From contig CAXTEJ010000066.1 of assembly GCA_964243295.1 (NCBI GenBank), positions 1-16,930 of the forward strand: 16,930 bases of DNA. The letters are read 5' to 3'. A program made the position numbers and the translations under genes. Origin of the DNA: CAXTEJ01 sp964243295 (GTDB lineage Bacteria; Actinomycetota; Actinomycetes; Actinomycetales; Angustibacteraceae). Of this stretch, positions 1 through 7,423 are shown piece after piece (positions within the stretch are counted from its first letter, which is position 1; every line of letters begins with the position of its first letter). The notes below the pieces were generated by a model, which made no database searches, was not told the DNA's origin, and was given only the letters and a program-made list of their open reading frames with translations.

Positions 1-2760
1 GTCGAACCTCCCGTCGTGCGCCGCCTGCGTGAGGCCATGCCCGCCGCAGTCCCGGCTCCCGCCCAGCAGGTCGTGGCGCCCGCACCTGCCGCGCCTGCGC
101 CGCAGGTCCCCGCCACGCCGGTGAGCGTCCCGGCGGCGAGTGTCTCGGCTCCCGTCCAGGCGCCCAGCGCCCCGGTCGCCCCCGCCACCAGCGCACCCGC
201 GCCGGCGGTCGCCCGTCCGGCTGCGGCGGCGACGCGCCCCAGCGGTCCCACCCCCGGCCCGCGTCCTGCCCCCGCCCCGGCACCGGCGGCTCCGGCGTCC
301 GAGCCGGCGCAGGTGGTGCCGGCGGCCGCGGCCTCGGCCGCACCCGCCGCCGAGTCGCGCGCCGACGTCCAGCCCGACGGTCGCGTCGAGGGTGGTGCGC
401 GCCCCGGTGCTCCGCGCCCGGGCAACAACCCGTTCGCGCCCAGCCAGGGGATGCCGCGCGGTGGCGCAGCCCGTCCGGGCAACAACCCGTTCGCCCCCAG
501 CCAGGGCATGCCGCGCCCGCAGGGCGGACCCCGCCCGCCGGCGTCCGCACCCGGTGCCGGGCCCCGTCCGCCGGCAGCGTCCGGCGGCGGTCCCCGTCCC
601 AACCCCGGCATGATGCCGACCCGCCCGAGCGTGGGCCGTCCCGGCCCGGCCGGTCGCGGCGGTCCGGGTGGCGCTGCCGGCGCCCGCCCGGGCGCTCGTC
701 CCGGTGGTGGTGGCAGCTTCGCAGGCCGTCCCGGTGGTGGCGCGCCCGCAGGCGGCGGCGGGGCCTTCCCCGGCCGTCCCGGTGGTGGTGGCGGCGGCGG
801 TCGTGGCCCCGGTGGTCGCGGCGGCACGCAGGGCGCCTTCGGCCGCGGTGGCGGCCGTCCGGTGCGCGGACGCAAGAGCAAGCGCGCGAAGCGTCAGGAG
901 TTCGAGCAGATGCAGGCCCCCTCGCTGGGTGGCGTGCAGGTGCCTCGCGGCGACGGCACGCTGGTCGTGCGCGTGCGCCGCGGGTCGAGCCTCGCGGACT
1001 TCGCCGACAAGATCGGCGCGAACCCCGCGAGCCTGGTGACGGTGCTGTTCCACCTCGGTGAGATGGCCACCGCGACGCAGTCGCTCGACGAGGACACCTT
1101 CCGCGTCCTCGGCGCCGAGCTCGGCTACGACATCCAGGTCGTCTCCCCCGAGGAGGAGGAGCGCGAGCTGCTCGCCCAGTTCGACATCGACCTGCAGGCC
1201 GAGCTCGACGACGAGGACGACGCCGACCTGATCGCGCGGCCCCCGGTCGTCACGGTCATGGGTCACGTCGACCACGGCAAGACGCGCCTGCTGGACGCCA
1301 TCCGGTCGGCCGACGTCATGGCCGACGAGGCCGGTGGCATCACCCAGCACATCGGCGCCTACCAGGTCCGCACGGACTTCGAGGGCGTCGAGCGGGCCAT
1401 CACCTTCATCGACACCCCTGGTCACGAGGCCTTCACGGCCATGCGCGTCCGTGGTGCGAGGGTCACCGACATCGTCGTCCTGGTCGTCGCGGCCGACGAC
1501 GGCGTGATGCCGCAGACCATCGAGGCCCTCAACCACGCCCAGGCGGCCGGCGTCCCGATCGTCGTGGCGGTGAACAAGGTCGACAAGGAGGGGGCCAACC
1601 CCGACAAGATCCGCCAGCAGCTCACCGAGTACAACCTGGTGGCCGAGGAGTACGGCGGCGACACGATGTTCGTCGACGTGTCGGCACGCCAGGGCACCAA
1701 CATCGACAAGCTGCTCGAGGCGGTCCTGCTCACCGCGGACGCCGCCCTCGACCTTCGGGCGATCGCCGACAAGGACGCCCGAGGCGTGGCCATCGAGGCC
1801 CACCTCGACAAGGGCCGTGGCCCGGTCGCCACGGTGCTGGTGCAGTCCGGCACGCTGAACGTCGGCGACTCGATCGTCACCGGCCACGCCTACGGACGTG
1901 TGCGGGCGATGCTCGACGAGCACGGCGAGACCGTCGAGCACGCCGGGCCCTCGCGCCCGGTCATGGTGCTCGGCCTGACGGCGGTCCCCGGCGCCGGCGA
2001 CACCTTCCTGGTGGCGCCCGACGACCGCACGGCCCGTCAGATCGCCGAGCGTCGTGAGGCAGCCGACCGGCAGGCCCTGCTGGCTCGCTCGCGCAAGCGG
2101 ATCAGCCTGGAGGACCTCAACGAGGCGCTCGCGGCCGGCAAGGTCGAGACCCTCAACCTCATCCTCAAGGGCGACGTCTCGGGTTCGGTCGAGGCGCTCG
2201 AGGACGCCCTGCTCAAGATCGAGGTCGGCAACGAGGTCGAGCTGCGCGTCATCCACCGCGGTGTGGGCGCCATCACGCAGAACGACGTCAACCTGGCCAC
2301 GGTCGACAGCGCCGTCATCATCGGCTACAACGTCAAGCCCGCCGAGCGGGTGGGCGAGCTGGCCGACCGCGAGGGCGTCGACGTCCGCTTCTACTCGGTG
2401 ATCTACCAGGCCATCGAAGAGGTCGAGGCAGCGCTCAAGGGCATGCTCAAGCCCGAGTACGAAGAGGTGCAGCTCGGCTCCGCCGAGGTGCGCGAGGTCT
2501 TCAAGTCGAGCAAGTTCGGCAACGTCGCGGGCTCCATCGTCCGCTCCGGCGAGATCCGGCGCGGCACCCGCGCCAAGATCACCCGCGGCGGCGCCCTGGT
2601 GGCCGAGAACGTCGAGGTGGCAGGTCTTCGCCGCTTCAAGGACGACGTCACCGAGGTGCGCGAGGGCTACGAGTGCGGCATCAACCTGGGCTCGTTCAAC
2701 GACGTCCAGATCGGTGACCTCATCGAGACCTCCGAGATGCGCGAGAAGCCGCGCGCCTGA
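1..2760 (+). CDS. infB: Translation initiation factor IF-2 (5'-truncated)
   Basis: GTPase that delivers fMet-tRNA to the 30S subunit and promotes subunit joining. The frame is open to the window edge, and its first residues (VEPPVVRRLREA) match the end of the IF2 N-terminal module, so the true start lies upstream, probably a few tens of codons; the in-frame GTG at 16 is not the start. A long Pro/Ala-rich then Gly/Arg-rich linker (codons about 13-290) carries two RPGNNPFAPSQGMPR copies, typical of actinobacterial IF2. The G domain shows GHVDHGKT (1261-1284), DTPGHEAF (1411-1434), NKVD (1573-1584) and an SA motif near 1681. Domains II, III and IV follow to the TGA at 2758-2760. All GTPase motifs are intact. 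It heads a block with rbfA and truB, an association common in bacteria. Confidence 0.97.
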   Translation, partial: VEPPVVRRLREAMPAAVPAPAQQVVAPAPAAPAPQVPATPVSVPAASVSAPVQAPSAPVAPATSAPAPAVARPAAAATRPSGPTPGPRPAPAPAPAAPASEPAQVVPAAAASAAPAAESRADVQPDGRVEGGARPGAPRPGNNPFAPSQGMPRGGAARPGNNPFAPSQGMPRPQGGPRPPASAPGAGPRPPAASGGGPRPNPGMMPTRPSVGRPGPAGRGGPGGAAGARPGARPGGGGSFAGRPGGGAPAGGGGAFPGRPGGGGGGGRGPGGRGGTQGAFGRGGGRPVRGRKSKRAKRQEFEQMQAPSLGGVQVPRGDGTLVVRVRRGSSLADFADKIGANPASLVTVLFHLGEMATATQSLDEDTFRVLGAELGYDIQVVSPEEEERELLAQFDIDLQAELDDEDDADLIARPPVVTVMGHVDHGKTRLLDAIRSADVMADEAGGITQHIGAYQVRTDFEGVERAITFIDTPGHEAFTAMRVRGARVTDIVVLVVAADDGVMPQTIEALNHAQAAGVPIVVAVNKVDKEGANPDKIRQQLTEYNLVAEEYGGDTMFVDVSARQGTNIDKLLEAVLLTADAALDLRAIADKDARGVAIEAHLDKGRGPVATVLVQSGTLNVGDSIVTGHAYGRVRAMLDEHGETVEHAGPSRPVMVLGLTAVPGAGDTFLVAPDDRTARQIAERREAADRQALLARSRKRISLEDLNEALAAGKVETLNLILKGDVSGSVEALEDALLKIEVGNEVELRVIHRGVGAITQNDVNLATVDSAVIIGYNVKPAERVGELADREGVDVRFYSVIYQAIEEVEAALKGMLKPEYEEVQLGSAEVREVFKSSKFGNVAGSIVRSGEIRRGTRAKITRGGALVAENVEVAGLRRFKDDVTEVREGYECGINLGSFNDVQIGDLIETSEMREKPRA
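415..515 (+). repeat. Two-copy 57-nt direct repeat in infB linker
   Basis: The segment starting GGCAACAACCCGTTCGC at 421 recurs at 478, a 57-nt (19-residue) period, encoding RPGNNPFAPSQGMPR twice. The copies differ at a few bases. It lies in the disordered IF2 linker and probably has no regulatory meaning. Confidence 0.85.
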
Positions 2761-2813
2761 CCCGCTGACGGTCCGCTCGCTCGACGAGCCGGACCCGGCC
2801 AGCACGCAGCGCA

Positions 2814-2858
2814 CCGACGCGAGTGCCCCCACCTGACCGGTGGGGGCACTCGCGTCGG
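2814..2858 (+). terminator. Perfect 20-bp hairpin between infB and rbfA
   Basis: Bases 2814-2833 pair without mismatch with 2839-2858 around the 5-nt loop TGACC. The stem includes a run of five C opposite five G. It begins 53 nt after the infB stop and ends 27 nt before the rbfA start. No T-run follows, so it could be an actinobacterial-type terminator or attenuator, or an RNA-processing site within the operon. The structure is certain; its function is inferred. Confidence 0.7.
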
Positions 2859-2885
2859 ACGCCCGACACCCCGAAGGACCACCCC

Positions 2886-3467
2886 ATGATCGACCACCCC
2901 CGCGCCCGCAAGATCGCCGAGCGCATCCAGGTGATCGTCGCCGAGACACTCGAGCGGCGCGTCAAGGACCCGCGGCTCGGCTTCGTCACCGTCACCGACG
3001 TGCGCGTCACCGGCGACCTGCAGCACGCGACGATCTTCTACACCGTCTTCGGCTCCGACGAGGAGCGCGAGGGCAGCGCCGCCGCGCTCGAGAGCGCCAA
3101 GGGTGTGCTGCGCCGCGAGGTCGGCAGGGGCATCGGCATCCGGCTGACCCCGTCGCTGGAGTTCATCGCCGACGCGCTGCCCGAGGGCGCGGCCCACATG
3201 GCCGACCTGCTCGCCCAGACCGCCGCCCGCGACGCCGAGCTCGCGGCCCTCGCCACCGGTCGCACCTTCGCCGGCGACGCCGACCCCTACCGCAAGCCCG
3301 TGCTCGAGTCCGACGACCTCGAGGACGGCGACGACGATCTCGAGGACGACGACGCCGACCTGGACGCCGACGGGCCCACCCGCGGTGCCCGGCTCGACCT
3401 CGTCGCGGCCGCGGGCGCCGACGACGAGGCCCTGCCGTCACCGGACGCCGGTCCCGGACGGGCGTGA
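2886..3467 (+). CDS. rbfA: 30S ribosome-binding factor RbfA
   Basis: Ribosome maturation factor that binds the immature 30S subunit and helps 16S rRNA 5'-end maturation. The 193-residue protein starts MIDHPRARKIAERIQVIVAE and continues with KDPRLGFVTVTDVRVTGDL and HATIFYTVFG, the KH-like core of the family. ATG 2886 is chosen because AAGGA (2874-2878) lies 7 nt upstream and the RbfA homology starts there; the open frame continues further upstream but only through the infB-rbfA hairpin. RbfA is usually about 120-150 residues; here a C-terminal tail from about residue 140 is very acidic (Asp/Glu runs), as in several actinobacterial homologues. The TGA overlaps the truB GTG start (GTGA), implying translational coupling. 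Confidence 0.95.
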   Translation: MIDHPRARKIAERIQVIVAETLERRVKDPRLGFVTVTDVRVTGDLQHATIFYTVFGSDEEREGSAAALESAKGVLRREVGRGIGIRLTPSLEFIADALPEGAAHMADLLAQTAARDAELAALATGRTFAGDADPYRKPVLESDDLEDGDDDLEDDDADLDADGPTRGARLDLVAAAGADDEALPSPDAGPGRA

Positions 3468-4357
3468 GCACGCCGGTCGACGGGCTGCTGGTCGTCGACA
3501 AGCCGTCCGGTCTGACCAGCCACGACGTCGTCGCCCGGGTCCGGCGGCTCGCCGGCACGCGCCGCGTCGGGCACGCCGGGACGCTCGACCCCATGGCCAC
3601 CGGCGTGCTCGTGCTGGGGGTGGGTCGGGCAACCAAGCTGCTGACCTACCTGGTGGGCGCCGACAAGACCTACACCGCGACGGTGCGGCTCGGCGTCAGC
3701 ACCGTGACCGACGACGCGCAGGGTGAGCCGCTCGCCCGCGCCGACGCGTCCGGCGTCACCGACGAGCAGGTGGCGGCCGGCGTCCGGGCGCTCACGGGGC
3801 GTCTCGACCAGGTGCCGAGCACCGTCAGCGCCATCAAGGTCGACGGCAGGCGCTCCTACGCCCGGGTGCGCGACGGCGATCAGGTCGCCCTGGCCGCCCG
3901 TCCGGTCACCGTCCGCCGGTTCGACGTGCTCGCCGCACGTCGGGGCAGCGACGCTGGGGTGCCCGTGCTCGACCTCGATGTCAGCGTGGTGGTCACCTCG
4001 GGCACCTACGTCCGGGCTCTCGCACGCGACCTCGGCAGCGCCCTCGGCGTCGGTGGCCACCTGACCGCGCTGCGCCGCAGCGCCGTGGGCCCCTACGACC
4101 TCGCCGCCGCCCGCACTCTCGAGTCGCTCGCGGAGCGGTACGACGTCGTGCCCCTCGCGGACGCCGCGCGCGCCGCCTTCCCCGCCCGCGAGCTCACGCA
4201 CGACGAGGTGACCACCCTGCGGTTCGGACAGCGGATCGCGGCCACCGGCACGGGAGCGGCACCCGTCGCCGGCTTCGACCCCCAGGGCCCGCTCGTCGCG
4301 CTGCTCACCGACGTGGCCGACACGGCTCGCTCGCTGCTCGTCGTCCCGACGGACTGA
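3464..4357 (+). CDS. truB: tRNA pseudouridine(55) synthase TruB
   Basis: Isomerises U55 to pseudouridine in the T loop of tRNAs. The 297-residue product starts with GTG at 3464, sharing GTGA with the rbfA stop, and runs VSTPVDGLLVVDKPSGLTSHDVV. The catalytic motif GTLDPMATGVL places the active-site Asp at residue 42. Family features further on include KTYTATVRLG, STVSAIKVDGRRSYARVRDG and SGTYVRALARDLG. The C-terminal extension (about residues 220-297) fits the short PUA-like tail of actinobacterial TruB. Frame and length are intact. The gene is convergent with the small minus-strand gene ending at 4464; no strong terminator hairpin separates them. Confidence 0.96.
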   Translation: MSTPVDGLLVVDKPSGLTSHDVVARVRRLAGTRRVGHAGTLDPMATGVLVLGVGRATKLLTYLVGADKTYTATVRLGVSTVTDDAQGEPLARADASGVTDEQVAAGVRALTGRLDQVPSTVSAIKVDGRRSYARVRDGDQVALAARPVTVRRFDVLAARRGSDAGVPVLDLDVSVVVTSGTYVRALARDLGSALGVGGHLTALRRSAVGPYDLAAARTLESLAERYDVVPLADAARAAFPARELTHDEVTTLRFGQRIAATGTGAAPVAGFDPQGPLVALLTDVADTARSLLVVPTD

Positions 4358-4389
4358 CGCAGGCGACCGCGCCGCCCGCCACATCTGCC

Positions 4390-4443
4390 GTGATCATGCG
4401 ATCCCGGACCGGCGCCACAGCAGCGGTGATCCTGCGATCCCGG
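4390..4443. repeat. Two near-identical 18-nt direct repeats, truB 3' intergenic
   Basis: GTGATCATGCGATCCCGG (4390-4407) recurs as GTGATCCTGCGATCCCGG (4426-4443), one mismatch, period 36 nt. It sits in the 106-nt gap between the converging ends of truB and the minus-strand gene at 4464. It has no coding explanation and looks like a small intergenic repeat element; whether it is dispersed in the genome cannot be told from one window. Confidence 0.6.
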
Positions 4444-4463
4444 CCCGGTGCGGTCGGGCGCCG

Positions 4464-4913
4464 TCAGCGCCGGCGCAGCGCCCTCAGCAGCAGGACGAGA
4501 AGCGCCGCGCCGCCGGCGCCGACCAGCACCTCGCGGCGTCGCCCGCGCCAGGCGAGCGCCGCGAGGGCGCCGGGCCGCCCGACCGCCACCGCGTCGGAGC
4601 CGGTGAGCACCCGACCCGTCGCCGAGCGCACGTCGTCCCCGATCACGGCGACAGTGCCCCGCGGCCCCTGCACCTCGACCCGGACGCCGGCCTCGTGCAG
4701 CAGGTCGGCGACCCGGCCGACAGCCCGTGCCCCGCTCACCTCACCGACGCCGACGGGCAGCACCGACGACACCACCGCGTCGAGGACGCGCTCAGGGTGG
4801 GTGGACGAGAGCACCAGCCGGCTGCTCGCGCCCGTGAGGTGGGCGGTCACGCCGTCGACCTCGATCGCGAGGTCGGCGGTGACGTCGAGGCGCCCGAACG
4901 GCGGCGTGGTCAC
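4464..4913 (-). CDS. Unrecognised protein with C-terminal membrane anchor
   Basis: A 149-residue protein of a family I do not recognise. The start is taken as the GTG at 4913-4911, which forms a GTGA overlap with the stop of the upstream gene (5155-4910); an in-frame extension to 5207 would lie antisense-like across that gene and is rejected. The body (residues 1-120) is Val/Gly/Ala-rich with alternating hydrophobics that suggest beta structure (LDVTADLAIEVDGVTAHLTG). The last 22 residues (EVLVGAGGAALLVLLLRALRRR) form one hydrophobic helix followed by an RRR end, so it is probably tail-anchored with the bulk in the cytoplasm. No catalytic motif is visible. It is probably co-translated with the upstream small gene and may be its partner. 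Confidence 0.75.
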   Translation of the reverse strand: MTTPPFGRLDVTADLAIEVDGVTAHLTGASSRLVLSSTHPERVLDAVVSSVLPVGVGEVSGARAVGRVADLLHEAGVRVEVQGPRGTVAVIGDDVRSATGRVLTGSDAVAVGRPGALAALAWRGRRREVLVGAGGAALLVLLLRALRRR

Positions 4914-5155
4914 CGGTTCGAGACGTCCTCGGCGGTGGTGATGCGCAGCGTGCCGTTGAGCCTCCACGTCGCGCGCGGGGCCTGCGGGCCGGTCTCGCGC
5001 GGCACCTCGACCACCATGTCGATGAGCTCGTAGCTGATGGCCGCGCCCTTGCCGGTCAGGAAGGACCACATCTGCTTGCCCAGGTCGACGAAGCTCGTGG
5101 TCTCGGTGGTCGTCTCGGGGGCGATGGTGCTGTCGCCGGTGCTGGTGTCGGTCAC
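4910..5155 (-). CDS. Small unrecognised cytoplasmic protein
   Basis: An 81-residue protein starting with GTG at 5155-5153; the SD-like GAGGGAG lies 4 nt upstream on the minus strand, which fixes the start. It begins with a Thr/Ser-rich stretch (MTDTSTGDSTIAPETTTETT), then has a compact region with SFVDLGKQMWSFLTGKG, AISYELIDMVVEVPRE and ATWRLNGTLRITTAED. There is no signal peptide or membrane helix. The stop overlaps the start of the tail-anchored gene by 4 nt, implying a two-gene operon. I cannot assign a family or function. High G/C third positions and the good ribosome-binding site support a real gene. Confidence 0.75.
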   Translation of the reverse strand: MTDTSTGDSTIAPETTTETTSFVDLGKQMWSFLTGKGAAISYELIDMVVEVPRETGPQAPRATWRLNGTLRITTAEDVSNR

Positions 5156-5198
5156 GGTTCTCCCTCGCTGGTCGAGCAGGACGACTCCACCCTGGTGT

Positions 5199-5230
5199 CC
5201 GCGCCACCCCCGTGCGCGGGGGTGGCGCGG
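5199..5230 (-). terminator. 13-bp GC-rich hairpin, probable terminator
   Basis: Bases 5199-5211 pair perfectly with 5218-5230 around a 6-nt loop (GTGCGC). Read on the minus strand it begins 12 nt after the stop of the small ORF at 5243 and ends 43 nt before the GTG at 5155. Position fits an intrinsic terminator for the murE-side transcript; no T-run follows, as is common in actinobacteria. Confidence 0.65.
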
Positions 5231-5242
5231 TGCCGCGTCGCC

Positions 5243-5452
5243 TCAGCTGACCGCGTGCCGGTCGGCGTTGGCGTGGATCGCGTCGCGCACGTGGGCGGCG
5301 AGCCCGGGAGCGCGGCCGTCGTCGTGCGCGGTGAAACCTGCGTCGCTGACGTCCAGGTCAGCCCGCGGTGCATCTCGTGCGAGCAGTCGTAGAACCGCGT
5401 GTCGCGGCGATCTGACCCATCGTGCGGTGGCTCCCTCCGGTGAGGTCACCAC
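5243..5452 (-). CDS. Possible small ORF downstream of murE
   Basis: A 69-residue frame with GTG at 5452 (a second GTG at 5449) ending in TGA at 5243. The translation includes SPEGATARWVRSPRHAVLRLL and DAGFTAHDDGRAPGLAAHVRDAIHANADRHAVS. In favour: it begins 55 nt after murE on the same strand and a 13-bp hairpin follows 12 nt after its stop. Against: no clear SD, and the first half uses many A/T-ending codons unlike the neighbours. The open frame extends further upstream into murE, so the start is uncertain. No family recognised. Confidence 0.4.
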   Translation of the reverse strand: MVTSPEGATARWVRSPRHAVLRLLARDAPRADLDVSDAGFTAHDDGRAPGLAAHVRDAIHANADRHAVS

Positions 5453-5507
5453 CGTGACGCCCGACGCCGGGGGAGGGTCAACGCCGGTCGTGTGAGGGGT
5501 CCGGGAA

Positions 5508-7265
5508 TCAGGGGCTGCAGCTCGGCTCGACCACCGCTCGCCCGGCGCGATCGGTCTGCTGGCGCAGCGCCTGGACCAGCGTCTGCTCGTCGTCGACGGC
5601 GAGCACCTGGTCGCCGACCAGCTGCACCCGGTCGGGGCCCTTGCCGGCGACCACCACGACGTCACCGGGGCGCGCCGCTGCCACCGCCAGCTCGATGGCT
5701 CCGGCGCGGTCGTGCACCACCTGCGCGCTCGTCGTCCTCGCGGCCGGCCCGGCGTCCGTGACACCGGCGCGCAGCGCGGCGACGATCGCGACGGGGTCCT
5801 CGTGACGCGGGTTGTCGTCGGTCAGCACGACGACGTCGGCGCCGCGGCCGGCGGCCTGACCCATCCGGTACCGCTTGCTGGCGTCGCGACCGCCACCCGT
5901 GCCGAGCACCAGCAGCACCCGGGCGTCCGGGACGTCCGGCCGCTCGACGACCTCCCGCACCGTGCCCAGCAGCGCCTCGAGTGCCCCCGGCGTGTGGGCG
6001 TAGTCGATGAGGGCACGCACGTCAGCGGCCCGGTCGACGTGCGAGTCGGGTGATGGCACCCACTGCATCCGCCCGGGGACGCCGCGCAGCCGGCCCAGGG
6101 CGGCTGCGGCCGAGCGCGGCTCGACGTCCAGCGCGACGAGGGCTGCCAGCGCCGCGAGCGCGTTGTCGACGTTGAACCTGCCGGTCAGCGCCAGCCGCAC
6201 CGGGACGTCGCCACCAGGGCCGCGCGCCAGGAAGGTCGTGCCGTCCGGACCGAGCCGGATGCTGTCGGCACGCCAGTGCGCCTCGGCCGCGCCGGACGCC
6301 GACACGGTGACCGGCTGCCGGCCGTCGGCCAGCAGCTGGCTGGCCAGTCGTCGTCCGTGCTCGTCGTCGACGTTGACCACCTGGCGCCGGGTGGTGGGGT
6401 CGTGGAACAGCCCGGCCTTCGCAGCGAAGTACTGCTCGCGGTCGCCGTGGAAGTCCAGGTGCTCGTGCCCGAGATTGGTGAACACCGCAACCTGCACGCG
6501 GGTGCCGGCCAGCCGGCCCTGCGCCAGTCCGTGGCTGCTCGCCTCCATCACCACGGCGCGGGCGCCGCGGTCCCGCAGCAGCGCGAGCGTGGCCTGCAGG
6601 TCGGGGGCCAGCGGCGTGGTGCGCCGGTGCTGCGGCTCGTCGTGCAGCAGCACGCGCCCACCGAGCAGCGTGTCGAGCGAGCCGACCAGCCCGGCGGGCC
6701 GGCCCAGCGCCTCCAGCGCGTGAGCGATCAGCCAGCAGGTGGTCGTCTTGCCGTCGGTGCCGGTGACCGCGACGACGGGCAGCGAGGCCGACGGGTCGCC
6801 GTGCACGATCGCGCACACCCGTCCGAGCGTCTGGTCCAGGTGGCCCGCGACGAGCACCGGCACGCCGGCCTCCAGCGCCACCTCGCCGCCCGCGGCGTCG
6901 GTGAGCACCGCCACGGCGCCGCGCTCGACCGCCTGCGCGACGAAGGCGGCCCCATGGGCGTGCTCGCCGGGCAGCGCCGCGAACAGGTCACCCGGGCGGA
7001 CGGCGCGCGAGTCGTGCGTGACGCCGCGGACGGCTACGTCGCTGAGCGAGACGTCGCCGACCAGCGCGTCGCGAACCGCTGCGTCGTCGACCAGCTCGTC
7101 GCCTCCGGGTGCGCTCGGGGCGGCGCAGGCGCGGGCACCGACTGCCCGGGCGCCGGCCGCACGGGCACCGGTTGCCCGAGGCTCGAGTGCACGGACGTCG
7201 GCGACGCAGGCGAGCAGGTCAGGCACCGTCGTCTCGCGGACGCGCCGCGGCGCCGGTGGCCTCAC
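5508..7265 (-). CDS. MurE-type Mur ligase (UDP-MurNAc-tripeptide synthetase-like)
   Basis: A 585-residue ATP-dependent Mur ligase; MurE adds meso-diaminopimelate (or lysine) to UDP-MurNAc-L-Ala-D-Glu in the cytoplasm. Domains: N-terminal UDP-binding part (GVTHDSRAVRPGDLFAALPG, about 81-100); central ATPase with P-loop GTDGKTTT (169-176), RTTP (215-218), ASSHGLAQGR (242-251) and the expected carbamylated lysine in YFAAKAGLF (K283); C-terminal domain with DYAHTP (421-426) and the DAP-type motif DNPR (484-487). Departures from usual MurE: GHEHLD for SRDHLD, GTGGGRD for GCGGDRD, and GKGPD (541-545) for GKGHE. An Ala/Arg/Gly repeat (about 30-47) lengthens the N-terminus. Start is uncertain: GTG 7265 or GTG 7226. 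It is isolated from the mur/fts cluster where the primary murE normally lies, so it may be a paralogue. Confidence 0.85.
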   Translation of the reverse strand: MRPPAPRRVRETTVPDLLACVADVRALEPRATGARAAGARAVGARACAAPSAPGGDELVDDAAVRDALVGDVSLSDVAVRGVTHDSRAVRPGDLFAALPGEHAHGAAFVAQAVERGAVAVLTDAAGGEVALEAGVPVLVAGHLDQTLGRVCAIVHGDPSASLPVVAVTGTDGKTTTCWLIAHALEALGRPAGLVGSLDTLLGGRVLLHDEPQHRRTTPLAPDLQATLALLRDRGARAVVMEASSHGLAQGRLAGTRVQVAVFTNLGHEHLDFHGDREQYFAAKAGLFHDPTTRRQVVNVDDEHGRRLASQLLADGRQPVTVSASGAAEAHWRADSIRLGPDGTTFLARGPGGDVPVRLALTGRFNVDNALAALAALVALDVEPRSAAAALGRLRGVPGRMQWVPSPDSHVDRAADVRALIDYAHTPGALEALLGTVREVVERPDVPDARVLLVLGTGGGRDASKRYRMGQAAGRGADVVVLTDDNPRHEDPVAIVAALRAGVTDAGPAARTTSAQVVHDRAGAIELAVAAARPGDVVVVAGKGPDRVQLVGDQVLAVDDEQTLVQALRQQTDRAGRAVVEPSCSP

Positions 7266-7410
7266 GCCATCATGGTCGTCCAGCCTGGCCCCGCGCGCAG
7301 CCCGAGCTGGCGCGGTGGCTCGTGCGGCCATCGTCGGGCACGGTCGCACCAGCCATCGGGTGCCGACAGGGGGCTGCGCCGGCGGCGTCAGGCGGCCCGC
7401 CGGCTGGCCC

Positions 7411-7416
7411 TACCCT
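7411..7416 (+). promoter_or_regulatory. -10 element for leaderless ribF
   Basis: TACCCT matches the actinobacterial TANNNT -10 pattern and ends 7 nt before the GTG of ribF at 7424, which would start transcription at or next to the start codon. No SD is seen upstream, consistent with leaderless translation. No convincing -35 is visible. Confidence 0.5.
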
Positions 7417-7423
7417 GGGCACC

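Noticed and set aside
2840..3463. Upstream in-frame extension of truB
   Set aside because: It is an Arg-rich shadow of rbfA; TruB homology starts at the GTG overlapping the rbfA stop.
5152..5373. 73-codon minus-strand frame upstream of the small gene at 5155
   Set aside because: It spans the 13-bp hairpin, is Thr/Pro/Arg-rich out-of-frame composition, and has no RBS.
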